DNA of 64,000 nucleotides, taken from Frankiales bacterium. Lineage in GTDB: Bacteria > Actinomycetota > Actinomycetes > Mycobacteriales > Jatrophihabitantaceae. The position numbers were made by a program, and so were the translations under genes. The notes under the pieces were generated by a model that worked only from the letters and a program-made list of their open reading frames with translations, searched no databases and was not told the origin of the DNA. The DNA lies in assembly GCA_025966315.1 (NCBI GenBank), contig JAOPUZ010000051.1, positions 1 through 64,000 on the forward strand, given 5' to 3'. This document shows, piece by piece, positions 26,035 to 35,224 of the stretch (position 1 is its first letter; the number at the start of each line of letters is the position of its first letter).

Positions 26035-28731
26035 TCAGGCGCCACGCAGGCGGCGGGCTTGGCTGCCGGAACGGGCCAGCGGCGGCGCCAGCCGCACGCG
26101 AGCACTCAAACAGTGCGCGCCATCGGCCCCGGCAACCAGTGGATCCAGCGCGCATTCGACGACCTCGGGCAGGTCATCGGCCAGCGCGGACAGCCGGACC
26201 GCGACCTCGACGAGGGCCGAGACGTCAGCCGGTTCGGTGCCGCCATATCCGGTCAGCAGCGGAAAGGCCTTCGGCGCGTTGATCAACTCGGACGCATCCA
26301 ACGTGGTCAACGGCACCGCGGCATACGCTCGGTCGTCGAGCAGATCCGTGGCCAGCCCGGCCACCCCGAAGGACACCAGCGCGCCGAAGGATCGGTCGTC
26401 CTGCAGCTCGAGCACGGTGTCGACGCCGCGGGGCGCCATCCGCTGCACCACGGCCGGTACGGCGCCGGACAGCGACAACCAAGCGTCAGCCAGGTCCTGC
26501 TCATCGGCCAGATGTAGCCGCACCGAGCCGGCGCCCTTCAACGCGACCGGCCAGCCCAGTTCGGTGGCGGCGCTCAATGCCTCCGCCACGGTGCTGACAG
26601 TCCGCGCCGCGACCACGTCGACGCCGTAGTCGGCCAGCAAGCGCCGTGCTTCCGGCAACGTGAGGGCCCGGCCGGCCGGATTTTCGGCCAGCACGTCGTC
26701 CACCAACGCCCGGGCATCCGTCCGGTCCAGACCGGCCAGTTGCGGCAGCGCACCGGCGTCCCGGCGGCGCCAGGCGGCATACCGGTTGACCTTGGCCAGC
26801 GCGGTGACGGCACGTTCGGGCGATGAGTAGGACGGGATCGAGCCACGAACCGGCGCCCCGCGGTCGACCGAACCGGGCGGTACCTGGGCCGACAATTCCG
26901 CGGGCACCCCGTCGAAGCCCAGGAAGGTCGACAGCACCGGCTTGTCGTGGGGGGAATTGGCCACCGCCCAGCGCAGCCGGGAAGCAACCTGGATCTCGTG
27001 CCCACGTCGCATCGGCGGCACGAATACGCAGATCACGGCGTCCACGTCGGGCGCGGCCAGCGCCTCGGTCACAGCGGTGACCAGGTCCTCGGCTTCACCG
27101 TCAGCCCCGACGTCCACGAGCCGGCTCATCGGCAGCCCGGCGCCGGCCAGAGCATCGGCGACCAACACGCCCACCGCGGTGGAATGGCTGACCACCGCGA
27201 CCCGATCGCCCGCCGGCAGCGGCTGGGTGGTGAGCAGGATCGCCACGTCGAACAGCTCCGCGAGCGTGTCGGTGCGGATCACGCCGGACGCTTCGAACAG
27301 GGCTTGCACGCTCGCCTCGGGGACCTCGACCGAGGTGTGCTGCAAACCGGCGACGACGGAGTTTCGCCCGCTTTTCACGGCCACGATGGGCTTGCTGCGC
27401 GCGAAACGCCGGGCCAGCCGGGCGAACTTTCGCGGATTGCCGAAGCTCTCCAGGTACAGCAGCGCGATTTCGGTATCCGGATCCGATTCCCAATATTGCA
27501 GCAGATCGTTGCCCGATACATCAGCGCGATTACCGGCCGATACGAAGGTCGAGACGCCCAGGCCACGGCGGGCCGCTTCGCCCAGGATGGCCACTCCGAG
27601 CGCACCGGACTGGCAGAAGAAACCAGCCCGCCCGCGGGGCGGCGCGAACTGCGCCAGTGAAGCGTTCAGCGACACCGTCGGGTCGGTGTTGATGATCCCG
27701 AGGCAGTTCGGCCCGACCACTCGCATGCCCTTGGATCGGGCGTCGGCGACCAGTTCCCGCTGCGCCTGCCGACCCGCGGCCCGCGAGTCGTCGTCGCCAG
27801 ACTCGCCGAACCCGGCCGAGATGATCACGATGCCACGCACGCCCCGGGCCGCGCAGTCGGCGATCACGCTGGGCACCGACGCGGCCGGCACCGCCAACAC
27901 AGCCAGGTCCAGCTCGGACGGCACGTCGCGCGCCGTCGGATAGGCAACGAAGCCGTCCACTTCGCCGCCGTGGCCGTTGACGGCGAAGAGCGGTCCGGTG
28001 AAGTCGGATCGGCGAAGGTTGTCGAAGATCAGGTGCCCGATCTTCGATTCGTCCGAGCTGGCCCCGATCACGGCCACCGACGCCGGGAACAGCAGCCGGC
28101 GGATCGAGCGGGACTCGGCCCGGTGTTCGCGTTCCCGCATCACCTTCTCGGTGCGTGGCGTCGCGCTGATGTCGAATTCGAGGGTGACCTCACCCATCTC
28201 GAAATGCCGGGACGATTCGAAGCCGGCGTCCAGGAAGACTCGCATCATCGGACGGTTCTCGGCCAGTACCAGCGCCTCGAACCGCCGCAGCCCGACCTCA
28301 CGACCGGCTTCGGCCAGGTGTTCCAGCAGCATCGAGCCAATACCGCGACCTTGATGGACGTCGGCGACGACGAAGGCGATCTCGGCGCGGGTGGGATCGG
28401 CGGAGCTGCGATCGAAGCGACCGACGGCAATGAGCTCGCCGCCCAGCCAGGCCCCCAGCGCCACCCGATCGTGGTGGTCCACGTGACTGAATCGGAACAG
28501 GTCGCGCTGCGGGATCGTCGGGTAGGCCGAGAAATATCGCAGGTAACGGGTGCGCATGGACAATCCGCCGTGAAAAGTGACCAGCGCATCGGCGTCGTCC
28601 GGCGTGATCGGGCGCAAGTGCACCACGCCCCCGTCGGCGGCCACGACATCGGCCTCCCAATGCGGCGGGTAGTCGAAATACTTGCCTTCTTCGACTCTCG
28701 CGGCTGCTGCGGCGGCGTCCTCGACGGTCAT
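26035..28731 (-). CDS. GNAT acetyltransferase fused to ADP-forming acyl-CoA synthetase-like domains (Pat type)
   Basis: An 898-residue fusion. The N-terminal GNAT domain (about 30-195) has the acetyl-CoA loop VADVHQGRGIGSMLLEHL. Then come a CoA-binding Rossmann domain (about 212-340, starting RRLLFPASVAVIGASSDESKIG), the succinyl-CoA-ligase-like flavodoxin domains (PNCLGIINTDP, GFFCQSGALGVAIL, VSAGNRADVSG) and a C-terminal ATP-grasp region (about 680-890). The GNAT-first order is known from Streptomyces PatA-type protein lysine acetyltransferases, which control acetyl-CoA synthetase. The ligase part is often catalytically dead in Pat proteins, and the active-site His cannot be confirmed by eye. 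AcuC deacetylase lies 4 bp upstream in the same operon, which supports a role in reversible acetylation. Confidence 0.85.
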   Translation of the reverse strand: MTVEDAAAAAARVEEGKYFDYPPHWEADVVAADGGVVHLRPITPDDADALVTFHGGLSMRTRYLRYFSAYPTIPQRDLFRFSHVDHHDRVALGAWLGGELIAVGRFDRSSADPTRAEIAFVVADVHQGRGIGSMLLEHLAEAGREVGLRRFEALVLAENRPMMRVFLDAGFESSRHFEMGEVTLEFDISATPRTEKVMREREHRAESRSIRRLLFPASVAVIGASSDESKIGHLIFDNLRRSDFTGPLFAVNGHGGEVDGFVAYPTARDVPSELDLAVLAVPAASVPSVIADCAARGVRGIVIISAGFGESGDDDSRAAGRQAQRELVADARSKGMRVVGPNCLGIINTDPTVSLNASLAQFAPPRGRAGFFCQSGALGVAILGEAARRGLGVSTFVSAGNRADVSGNDLLQYWESDPDTEIALLYLESFGNPRKFARLARRFARSKPIVAVKSGRNSVVAGLQHTSVEVPEASVQALFEASGVIRTDTLAELFDVAILLTTQPLPAGDRVAVVSHSTAVGVLVADALAGAGLPMSRLVDVGADGEAEDLVTAVTEALAAPDVDAVICVFVPPMRRGHEIQVASRLRWAVANSPHDKPVLSTFLGFDGVPAELSAQVPPGSVDRGAPVRGSIPSYSSPERAVTALAKVNRYAAWRRRDAGALPQLAGLDRTDARALVDDVLAENPAGRALTLPEARRLLADYGVDVVAARTVSTVAEALSAATELGWPVALKGAGSVRLHLADEQDLADAWLSLSGAVPAVVQRMAPRGVDTVLELQDDRSFGALVSFGVAGLATDLLDDRAYAAVPLTTLDASELINAPKAFPLLTGYGGTEPADVSALVEVAVRLSALADDLPEVVECALDPLVAGADGAHCLSARVRLAPPLARSGSQARRLRGA

Positions 28732-28735
28732 CGAT

Positions 28736-29932
28736 TCAGTCCCGCGGGTCCAGCGGATCGAGCCCCAACAACGGGAAGCTCGCTTCGCGGGTCGCCCAGA
28801 TGGCGCGGTCCAGCCAGGTCTCGCCGCCCGGCGCCCAACTCTGCGGATCGGGCACCCGGCCTTCGCCCATCACGTGCGGCAGTTTCGAGGTCACGCCGCG
28901 CCGGCGCAGCTCATCCGACCAGGACGGCGGGATCTCGAGGTCGGCGGCCAGCGGATGGCCGCTGGCCTCGGCCAGCAGGTGCGTCCAGGTCCGGGGCACG
29001 CAGCGGAGCACACCGTAGCCGCCACCACCAAGGGCCAGCCATCGACCGCCGGCGGCCTGGTGGGCCAACGCGTGCAGCTCCGCGTACGCCTGGCGCTGGC
29101 CGTCCACGGTCAAGGCAAGGTCAGCCAGCGGGTCTTCATGATGGGTGTCACAGCCGCACTGCGTGACGAGAATCTCGGGTTTGAAGGCGGCCACCGCGCT
29201 CGGCACCACGGCACGAAACGCTCGCAGCCAACCGTCATCGGCCGTCGCCGGCGGCAAGGCCAGGTTGATGGCCGAGCCGAGCCCGGCACCTTCACCAACT
29301 TCCTTGGGCAACCCGGTACCGGGATACAGGGTGCGTGGATCCTGGTGCATCGAGATCGTGAGCACCCGCGGGTCGTCGTAGAACGCCGCCTGCACACCGT
29401 CGCCGTGGTGGACGTCGATGTCGACGTAGGCCACTCGCTGCGCGCCGCTGTCTAGCAGCGTCCGAATGGCCAGCACGACGTCGTTGAGGATGCAGAATCC
29501 AGCAGCCGAATTGCGCATCGCGTGATGCAGACCGCCGGCGATGTTGACGGCGTGCTGGAATTCACCGCTCCACACCTTGAGCGCGGCCTGCCGGGAGCCG
29601 CCGGCGATCAGGGCCGCCGCGTCGTACATGCCCGGGAAGACCGGGTTGTCGTCACTGCCCAGACCGTGGCCGAAGAAGCCCGCGTCATCGCTGGCCTCGC
29701 GCAGGGCGTTCAGGTACTCGGGCGTATGGACGGTCAGTAGCTCGGCTTCCCTGGCCGGCTCGGGCGGGCAGATTTCAAGCCGCTCCAGCACCCCGAGACT
29801 GCGCGCCAGCGACACCGTCAGGTCCAGCCGTACGGGGGCCATCGGGTGCTCACCGAAGTCATAGCTGAGGAAGCCCTCGCCCCACACCAGGCACGCCGGG
29901 CAGCCTCGAGGTGTATCGGCAGCGGTGACCAT
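28736..29932 (-). CDS. acuC: Acetoin utilization protein AcuC-type deacetylase
   Basis: A 398-residue class I histone-deacetylase-fold enzyme. It has GGLHHAMRNSAAGFCILND, DIDVHHGDGVQ with zinc-binding Asp and His, TQCGCDTHHEDPLADL with the second Asp, and LALGGGGYG. In bacteria AcuC removes acetyl groups from lysines, notably of acetyl-CoA synthetase. The Pat-like acetyltransferase follows 4 bp downstream, so writer and eraser are made from one mRNA. ATG at 29932 is used, with GTG 29929 as alternative. Divergent from the succinate dehydrogenase operon. Confidence 0.92.
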   Translation of the reverse strand: MVTAADTPRGCPACLVWGEGFLSYDFGEHPMAPVRLDLTVSLARSLGVLERLEICPPEPAREAELLTVHTPEYLNALREASDDAGFFGHGLGSDDNPVFPGMYDAAALIAGGSRQAALKVWSGEFQHAVNIAGGLHHAMRNSAAGFCILNDVVLAIRTLLDSGAQRVAYVDIDVHHGDGVQAAFYDDPRVLTISMHQDPRTLYPGTGLPKEVGEGAGLGSAINLALPPATADDGWLRAFRAVVPSAVAAFKPEILVTQCGCDTHHEDPLADLALTVDGQRQAYAELHALAHQAAGGRWLALGGGGYGVLRCVPRTWTHLLAEASGHPLAADLEIPPSWSDELRRRGVTSKLPHVMGEGRVPDPQSWAPGGETWLDRAIWATREASFPLLGLDPLDPRD

Positions 29933-30050
29933 GACCTATCACGCTATCTCTCCGGCGCCGACCTTACGAGGCTGCCTGCGGCTGATCGCTGGCAAGCGAC
30001 CACGACGGGCCTGCCGGAAAGAGAGGTGCCGCACTTCGGCGCGCCCACTA

Positions 30051-30079
30051 TTGGCACGCGCTGGAAATATGGACATACT
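30051..30079 (+). promoter_or_regulatory. Putative promoter of the succinate dehydrogenase operon
   Basis: TTGGCA (30051-30056) and CATACT (30074-30079) are separated by 17 bp and resemble a sigma-70-type promoter. They lie about 55 bp before the first gene of the operon and point towards it, in the divergent gap with acuC. Confidence 0.5.
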
Positions 30080-30134
30080 CTCGGTGCATCTTGCCCGTCT
30101 TTCAGGTAACTGGCGTTGGACGAAGGGTTAACAC

Positions 30135-30428
30135 ATGCCCGCCCCCACAGAGCTTCGGACGCTGAATCGCGCCATCGATGATCTGCGTTCAGCCGTTACC
30201 TCGCTCAACGGAAGGTATGGAGAGGTTCCTGTGGTGGCTCGACTGCGTAACGATCTAGAGCGTCTGATCATCGATGTGAACGAGGTGCAAGCCTTGCCAC
30301 CGGGTGGTCCTGCGGGCGGGGCCACACTGGTCATGACGGACATCACCGACGAGCCCTACGACCGCGCGATGTGGTCCGAAGACGCCGACGACGAAGGTCT
30401 CGGCGGCTTCCGCGGGACGAGCCGATGA
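30135..30428 (+). CDS. Small hypothetical protein heading the sdh operon
   Basis: A 97-residue soluble protein of unknown function. The first half is helical (ELRTLNRAIDDLRSAVTSLNGRY, then VARLRNDLERLIIDVNEV), the second half is short, acidic and Gly-rich (EDADDEGLGGFRG). The ATG follows a promoter candidate closely, and the stop overlaps the next gene by 4 bp (ATGA), so it is translated with the succinate dehydrogenase subunits. It might be an assembly or regulatory factor; this is position-based inference only. Confidence 0.65.
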   Translation: MPAPTELRTLNRAIDDLRSAVTSLNGRYGEVPVVARLRNDLERLIIDVNEVQALPPGGPAGGATLVMTDITDEPYDRAMWSEDADDEGLGGFRGTSR

Positions 30429-31267
30429 GCCGAATCGAGGCCGACCGTCCGGTCAAGCCCGTCAAGGGCCAGACCGGTGTCCGCTCCCCGGGACGCGCGA
30501 ACATCGCGGCCCGCACCCTTCGTACCGACAAATGGTGGTTCCAGTCGGCGCTGACATTCACGCTGCTGTCGTTGTGGGTGCTGTACGCCACCGCGCGCAC
30601 GGTGTCCCAGCGGGCCTATTTCGTTGAGAAGTACCACTACCTGTCGCCGTTCTCCTCCCCCTGCGTCACCGCGTCGTGCAACCCGGCCGCCCGTGACTTC
30701 GGTACCTGGTTCCCGCACTTCCCGCCGTTCCTGCCGTACGCGCTCATCGTGCTGCCGTTCCTGCTCGGCTTCCGGCTGACCTGCTACTACTACCGCAAGG
30801 CGTACTACCGCGCCTTCTGGTCGTCGCCGCCGGCCTGTGCCGTCGCCGAGCCACACACCACGTACAGCGGCGAGACCCGATTCCCGCTCATCGTGCAGAA
30901 CGCCCACCGCTACTTCTTCTACTTCGCCATGCTCATCTCGCTGATCAACACCTACGACCTGATCCGGGCGTTCCGTGGCGGTAACGGCGGCTTCGGCATC
31001 GGCCTGGGCACGATCATCATGTTGATCAACGTCGTGCTGCTCTGGGCGTACACGCTGTCGTGCCACTCCTGCCGGCACGCGATCGGCGGCCGGCTGAAGC
31101 ACTTCTCCGCGCACCCGGTCCGCTACAAGGCCTGGACGTTCGTCACGAAGCTGAACACGCGGCACATGCAGCTGGCCTGGTCGACCCTGGCCAGCCTGAC
31201 GATCACCGACGCGTACATCGCGCTGGTGTCCGGCGGCGTCTTCAGCGACCTGCGAATCATTCACTAA
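30425..31267 (+). CDS. sdhC: Succinate dehydrogenase membrane subunit (Sdh1-type cytochrome b-like)
   Basis: A 280-residue protein with about five transmembrane helices (for example 40-60, 100-120, 155-175, 185-205, 250-270) and several His residues at helix ends that could bind heme. It resembles the single large membrane subunit found in the actinobacterial Sdh1 operon (Rv0249c type, recalled) rather than the classical small SdhC/SdhD pair. It would anchor the SdhA and SdhB subunits and pass electrons to the quinone pool. ATG at 30425 overlaps the upstream gene; the flavoprotein gene follows after 55 bp. Confidence 0.8.
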   Translation: MSRIEADRPVKPVKGQTGVRSPGRANIAARTLRTDKWWFQSALTFTLLSLWVLYATARTVSQRAYFVEKYHYLSPFSSPCVTASCNPAARDFGTWFPHFPPFLPYALIVLPFLLGFRLTCYYYRKAYYRAFWSSPPACAVAEPHTTYSGETRFPLIVQNAHRYFFYFAMLISLINTYDLIRAFRGGNGGFGIGLGTIIMLINVVLLWAYTLSCHSCRHAIGGRLKHFSAHPVRYKAWTFVTKLNTRHMQLAWSTLASLTITDAYIALVSGGVFSDLRIIH

Positions 31268-31322
31268 CGATGTCCACTGCTCGACAGCTCGATGGACTCA
31301 TTGCCATGAGGTGGCTCACTAC

Positions 31323-33221
31323 ATGACGGAATACGAAGAACACCGCTACGACGTGATCATCATCGGTGCGGGCGGTGCCGGTCTGCGCGCGGCGATTGCG
31401 GCCCGCGAAGCCGGTATGCGTACCGCGATCATCTGCAAGTCATTGTTCGGCAAAGCCCACACCGTGATGGCCGAAGGCGGCATCGCTGCATCAATGGGTA
31501 ACGCCAATTCCAATGACAACTGGCAGGTGCACTTCCGCGACACGATCCGCGGCGGCAAGTTCCTGAACAACCCGCGGATGGCCGAGCTGCACGCCAAGGA
31601 AGCGCCCGACCGGGTCTGGGAGCTGGAGACTTACGGCGCGCTGTTCGACCGGACCGCGGACGGCAAGATCAGTCAGCGGAACTTCGGCGGCCACGAGTAC
31701 CCACGCCTGGCCCACGTCGGTGACCGGACCGGCCTCGAGCTGATCCGCACCCTGCAGCAGAAGATCGTCTCGTTGCAGCAGGACGACGAGAAGGAATCCG
31801 GCAGCGCCGAGGGCAAGCTCAAGGTGTTCGCCGAGGTGACGATCACCGAGTTGCTGCAGGACGAGACCGGCACCATTGCCGGCGCCTTCGGCTACTACCG
31901 CGAGTCGGGCCGGTTCGTGGTGTTCCGCGCGCCGGCCGTGGTGCTGGCCACCGGCGGCATCGGCAAGTCGTTCAAGGTCACCTCGAACTCCTGGGAGTAC
32001 ACCGGGGACGGCCACGCGCTCGCGTTGCGGGCCGGTTCGACCTTGCTGAACATGGAGTTCGTCCAGTTCCACCCGACCGGCATGGTCTGGCCGCCTTCGG
32101 TGAAGGGCATCCTGGTCACCGAGTCGGTCCGTGGTGACGGCGGCGTGCTGAAGAACTCCGATGGCAAGCGCTTCATGTTCGACTACGTTCCCGACGTATT
32201 CCGCAAGCAGTACGCGGACAACGAGCCCGAGGCCGACCGCTGGTACACCGACCCGGAACACAACAAGCGGACGCCGGACCTTCTGCCCCGTGACGAGGTG
32301 GCCCGGGCCATCAACTCCGAGGTGAAGGCCGGTCGGGGATCGCCGCACGGTGGGGTGTTCCTGGACATCGCCTCGCGCCGGACGCCGGAAGAGATCCTCA
32401 AGCGACTGCCGTCCATGCACCACCAGTTCAAGGAACTGGCCGACGTCGACATCACCGCTGAACCGATGGAGGTCGGTCCGACCTGTCACTACGTGATGGG
32501 TGGCGTCGAAGTCGAACCCGACACGGCCGCGGCGGCACGGGTGCCGGGGCTGTTCGCCGCCGGCGAGGTCGCCGGTGGCATGCACGGGTCCAACCGGCTC
32601 GGTGGTAACTCGTTGTCGGACCTGTTGGTGTTCGGTAAGCGGGCCGGCGACGGCGCAGCGATCTACGTGGGCGGGTTGCAGGGCAAGTACCCCAATGCCA
32701 CCGACGAGTCGCTCGCCTCCGCGGCCGCGACGGCGTTGGCGCCGTTCAACGAACAGGGCGGCGAGAACCCGTACACGGTCCACCAGGAACTGCAGCAGAC
32801 CATGAACGATCTGGTCGGCATCATCCGTACCCGCGATGAGGTGCAGTCGGCGCTGGACAAGCTCCAGGGCTACAAGGACCGGGCCGCGCGGCTGACCGTT
32901 GAAGGCCACCGCCAGTTCAATCCGGGCTGGCACCTGGCCCTGGATCTGCAGAACATGATCTGGGTCAGTGAGTGCATCGCCCGGGCCGCGTTGATCCGCG
33001 AAGAGAGCCGGGGCGGTCACACCCGGGACGACTTCCCGGCCATGAGTGCGGAGTGGCGCCAGAAGAACCTCGTCTGCTCGATCGACGGCGATTCGATCGC
33101 CGTCATCGAACAACCGATCCCGTCGTTGCGCGAAGACCTGCTGGCCCTGTTCGACCGCGACGAATTGTCCAAGTACCTGACCGAGGCGGAATTGCCCGCA
33201 CTAACCGAGGAGCCTGCCTGA
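31323..33221 (+). CDS. sdhA: Succinate dehydrogenase/fumarate reductase flavoprotein subunit
   Basis: A 632-residue FAD enzyme that oxidises succinate to fumarate. The N-terminus has VIIIGAGGAGLRAA (11-24) for FAD and KAHTVMAEGGIAA, where His46 is the residue that carries FAD covalently. VQFHPTGMVWPP and SNRLGGNSLSDLLVFG are conserved active-site and FAD segments. ATG at 31323 is preferred for a GAGGTGG site 9 bases upstream; GTG 31311 would add four residues. The TGA stop overlaps the sdhB ATG by one base, so the two are coupled. Confidence 0.95.
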   Translation: MTEYEEHRYDVIIIGAGGAGLRAAIAAREAGMRTAIICKSLFGKAHTVMAEGGIAASMGNANSNDNWQVHFRDTIRGGKFLNNPRMAELHAKEAPDRVWELETYGALFDRTADGKISQRNFGGHEYPRLAHVGDRTGLELIRTLQQKIVSLQQDDEKESGSAEGKLKVFAEVTITELLQDETGTIAGAFGYYRESGRFVVFRAPAVVLATGGIGKSFKVTSNSWEYTGDGHALALRAGSTLLNMEFVQFHPTGMVWPPSVKGILVTESVRGDGGVLKNSDGKRFMFDYVPDVFRKQYADNEPEADRWYTDPEHNKRTPDLLPRDEVARAINSEVKAGRGSPHGGVFLDIASRRTPEEILKRLPSMHHQFKELADVDITAEPMEVGPTCHYVMGGVEVEPDTAAAARVPGLFAAGEVAGGMHGSNRLGGNSLSDLLVFGKRAGDGAAIYVGGLQGKYPNATDESLASAAATALAPFNEQGGENPYTVHQELQQTMNDLVGIIRTRDEVQSALDKLQGYKDRAARLTVEGHRQFNPGWHLALDLQNMIWVSECIARAALIREESRGGHTRDDFPAMSAEWRQKNLVCSIDGDSIAVIEQPIPSLREDLLALFDRDELSKYLTEAELPALTEEPA

Positions 33222-33970
33222 TGACTTACCTAGCCAAGTTCCGCGTGTGGCGGGGCGACGACAAGGGCGGCGACCTCGCGGATTACAAGGTCGACGTCAA
33301 CGAGGGTGAGGTCGTCCTCGACATCATCCACCGGTTGCAGGCGACCCAGTCGGGCGATCTGGCCGTGCGCTGGAACTGCAAGGCCGGCAAGTGCGGCTCC
33401 TGCAGCGCCGAGATCAACGGCCGCCCGCGGTTGCTCTGCATGACGCGGATGTCGACCTTCACCGAGGAAGAGACGATCACGGTGACGCCGATGCGGGCGT
33501 TCCCGGTCATCCGCGACCTGGTCACCGACGTTTCCTTCAACTACCGCAAGGCGCGCGAGGTTCCGTCCTTCGCGCCGCCGGCCAACCTCAAGCCGGGCGA
33601 GTACCGCATGCAGCAGGTCGATGTGGAGCGCTCGCAGGAGTTCCGCAAGTGCATCGAGTGCTTCCTGTGCCAGAACACCTGCCACGTGGTCCGAGACCAC
33701 GAGGAGAACAAGCAGGCGTTCTCCGGCCCCCGCTTCTTGATGCGGATCGCCGAGTTGGACATGCACCCGCTCGACACGGCCGACCGGCAGCACCAGGCTC
33801 AGGACGAGCACGGGCTCGGCATGTGCAACATCACCAAGTGCTGCACCGAGGTGTGCCCGGAGCACATCAAGATCACCGACAACGCCTTGATCCCGATGAA
33901 GGAGCGCGTCGTCGACCGCAAGTACGACCCGCTGGTGTGGCTCGGCAGCAAGATCGGCCGCCGCAGCTAA
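33221..33970 (+). CDS. sdhB: Succinate dehydrogenase iron-sulfur subunit
   Basis: A 249-residue electron-transfer subunit. The N-terminal ferredoxin domain has CKAGKCGSCSAEI for the 2Fe-2S cluster; the C-terminal domain has CIECFLCQNTC and CNITKCCTEVCPEH for further clusters. This Cys arrangement matches the Sdh1-type family. It receives electrons from SdhA and hands them to the membrane subunit. GAGGAG precedes the ATG. The gene ends 16 bp before a palindromic terminator-like site shared with the metB gene on the other strand. Confidence 0.94.
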   Translation: MTYLAKFRVWRGDDKGGDLADYKVDVNEGEVVLDIIHRLQATQSGDLAVRWNCKAGKCGSCSAEINGRPRLLCMTRMSTFTEEETITVTPMRAFPVIRDLVTDVSFNYRKAREVPSFAPPANLKPGEYRMQQVDVERSQEFRKCIECFLCQNTCHVVRDHEENKQAFSGPRFLMRIAELDMHPLDTADRQHQAQDEHGLGMCNITKCCTEVCPEHIKITDNALIPMKERVVDRKYDPLVWLGSKIGRRS

Positions 33971-33986
33971 TCCGCCGCCGCGCCGC

Positions 33987-34044
33987 CAGCGGAAAGTCCT
34001 ACCCTCGCGCCGTCATAACGACGCCCGGGTAGGACTTTCCGCTG
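33987..34044. terminator. 18-bp palindrome between convergent sdhB and metB
   Basis: Arms 33987-34004 and 34027-34044 are exact inverse complements, and an inner CGTC/GACG stem occupies part of the 22-base spacer. It lies between the ends of sdhB (33970) and metB (34055), so it probably stops transcription from both sides. It shares the arm core CGGAAAGTCCTAC with the palindrome at 25961-26020, while outer and inner bases differ. Confidence 0.8.
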
Positions 34045-34054
34045 TGTAGCCGGG

Positions 34055-35224
34055 TTATGCCAGCGCGGTGGTCAGGTCGGCGATCAGATCTGCGATGTCC
34101 TCGATCCCGACGCTCAACCGGATCAGGTCGGCCGGAACTTCGAGCGGCGACCCGGCCACGCTCGCGTGCGTCATTCGGCCAGGATGCTCGATCAACGATT
34201 CCACGCCACCCAAGGACTCCCCCAGGGTGAAGACGCTGGTCAGGCCGCACACCTTCAGCGCGGCCTCTTCGCCGCCCCGATGGCGGAACGAGATCATCCC
34301 GCCGAAGCGCCGCATTTGCCCTTTCGCCACCGAGTGATTCGGGTGCGACGTCAAGCCCGGATAGAGCACCCGCGAGACGGCCGGGTGGCTGGACAGGAAC
34401 TCGACGATGCGCTCGGCGTTGTCGCAATGCCGGTCCATCCGTACGCCCAGGGTCTTGATGCCACGCAGCACCAGCCAGGCGTCGAACGGACCACTGATCG
34501 CGCCCATCGCGTTCTGGTGAAAGGCGATCTCGCCGCCCAGTTCCGGATCCGCCGTGATCACGGCGCCACCCACTACGTCCGAGTGACCACCGAGGTACTT
34601 GGTCGTGGAGTGCACCACCGCGTCGGCACCGAGCGCCAGCGGCTGTTGCAGGTAGGGCGAGGCAAAGGTGTTGTCCACGACCAGTTTCGCCTGCTGGGCA
34701 TGGGCAATCTCGGCCAGCGCGGCAACGTCGGCAATGTTGAGCAGCGGGTTCGTCGGCGTTTCGACCCACACCAGCTTGGTGTTCGGACGCATGGCCGCGG
34801 CCACCGCGGCCGGTTCGTGCATCGCTACCGGCGTGTATTCCAGCCCCCAGCGCGCGAGCACCCGCGCCACCAGCCGGAACGTCCCGCCGTAGGCGTCGTC
34901 GGGCAGCAACACGTGATCACCGGGCACACAGATGGCCCGGAACAGGGTGTCCTCCGCGGCCAGGCCGGAGGCGAACGCCAAGCCACGGGCGCCTCCCTCC
35001 AACGCGGCCAGGCATTCCTCCAGTGCGGTCCGGGTCGGATTGGCGCTGCGGGAGTACTCGTAGCCGCCCCGCAGGCCGCCGACGCCGTCCTGTTTGTAGG
35101 TCGAGGTCTGATAGATGGGGACGGCGACCGAACCGGTCAAGGAATCGGGTTCCTGTCCGGCATGGATGGCGCGCGTGTTGAAGCCGGGGTGGCCGCTGGC
35201 ACCCGCGGTGGGCCGTGGATCCAT
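34055..35224 (-). CDS. metB: Cystathionine gamma-synthase
   Basis: A 389-residue fold-type I PLP enzyme that joins an O-acylated homoserine and cysteine into cystathionine, on the way to methionine; the reverse direction may also matter beside Cbs. Lys209 in HSTTKYLGGHSD holds PLP; the N-terminal YEYSRSANPTRTALE and the C-terminal ESLGGVESLIEHPGRMTHAS are family signatures. The gene starts on the last base of cbs (1-bp overlap), giving a cbs-metB operon as in mycobacteria (Rv1077-Rv1079, recalled). Which acyl-homoserine is used cannot be read here. Confidence 0.93.
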   Translation of the reverse strand: MDPRPTAGASGHPGFNTRAIHAGQEPDSLTGSVAVPIYQTSTYKQDGVGGLRGGYEYSRSANPTRTALEECLAALEGGARGLAFASGLAAEDTLFRAICVPGDHVLLPDDAYGGTFRLVARVLARWGLEYTPVAMHEPAAVAAAMRPNTKLVWVETPTNPLLNIADVAALAEIAHAQQAKLVVDNTFASPYLQQPLALGADAVVHSTTKYLGGHSDVVGGAVITADPELGGEIAFHQNAMGAISGPFDAWLVLRGIKTLGVRMDRHCDNAERIVEFLSSHPAVSRVLYPGLTSHPNHSVAKGQMRRFGGMISFRHRGGEEAALKVCGLTSVFTLGESLGGVESLIEHPGRMTHASVAGSPLEVPADLIRLSVGIEDIADLIADLTTALA

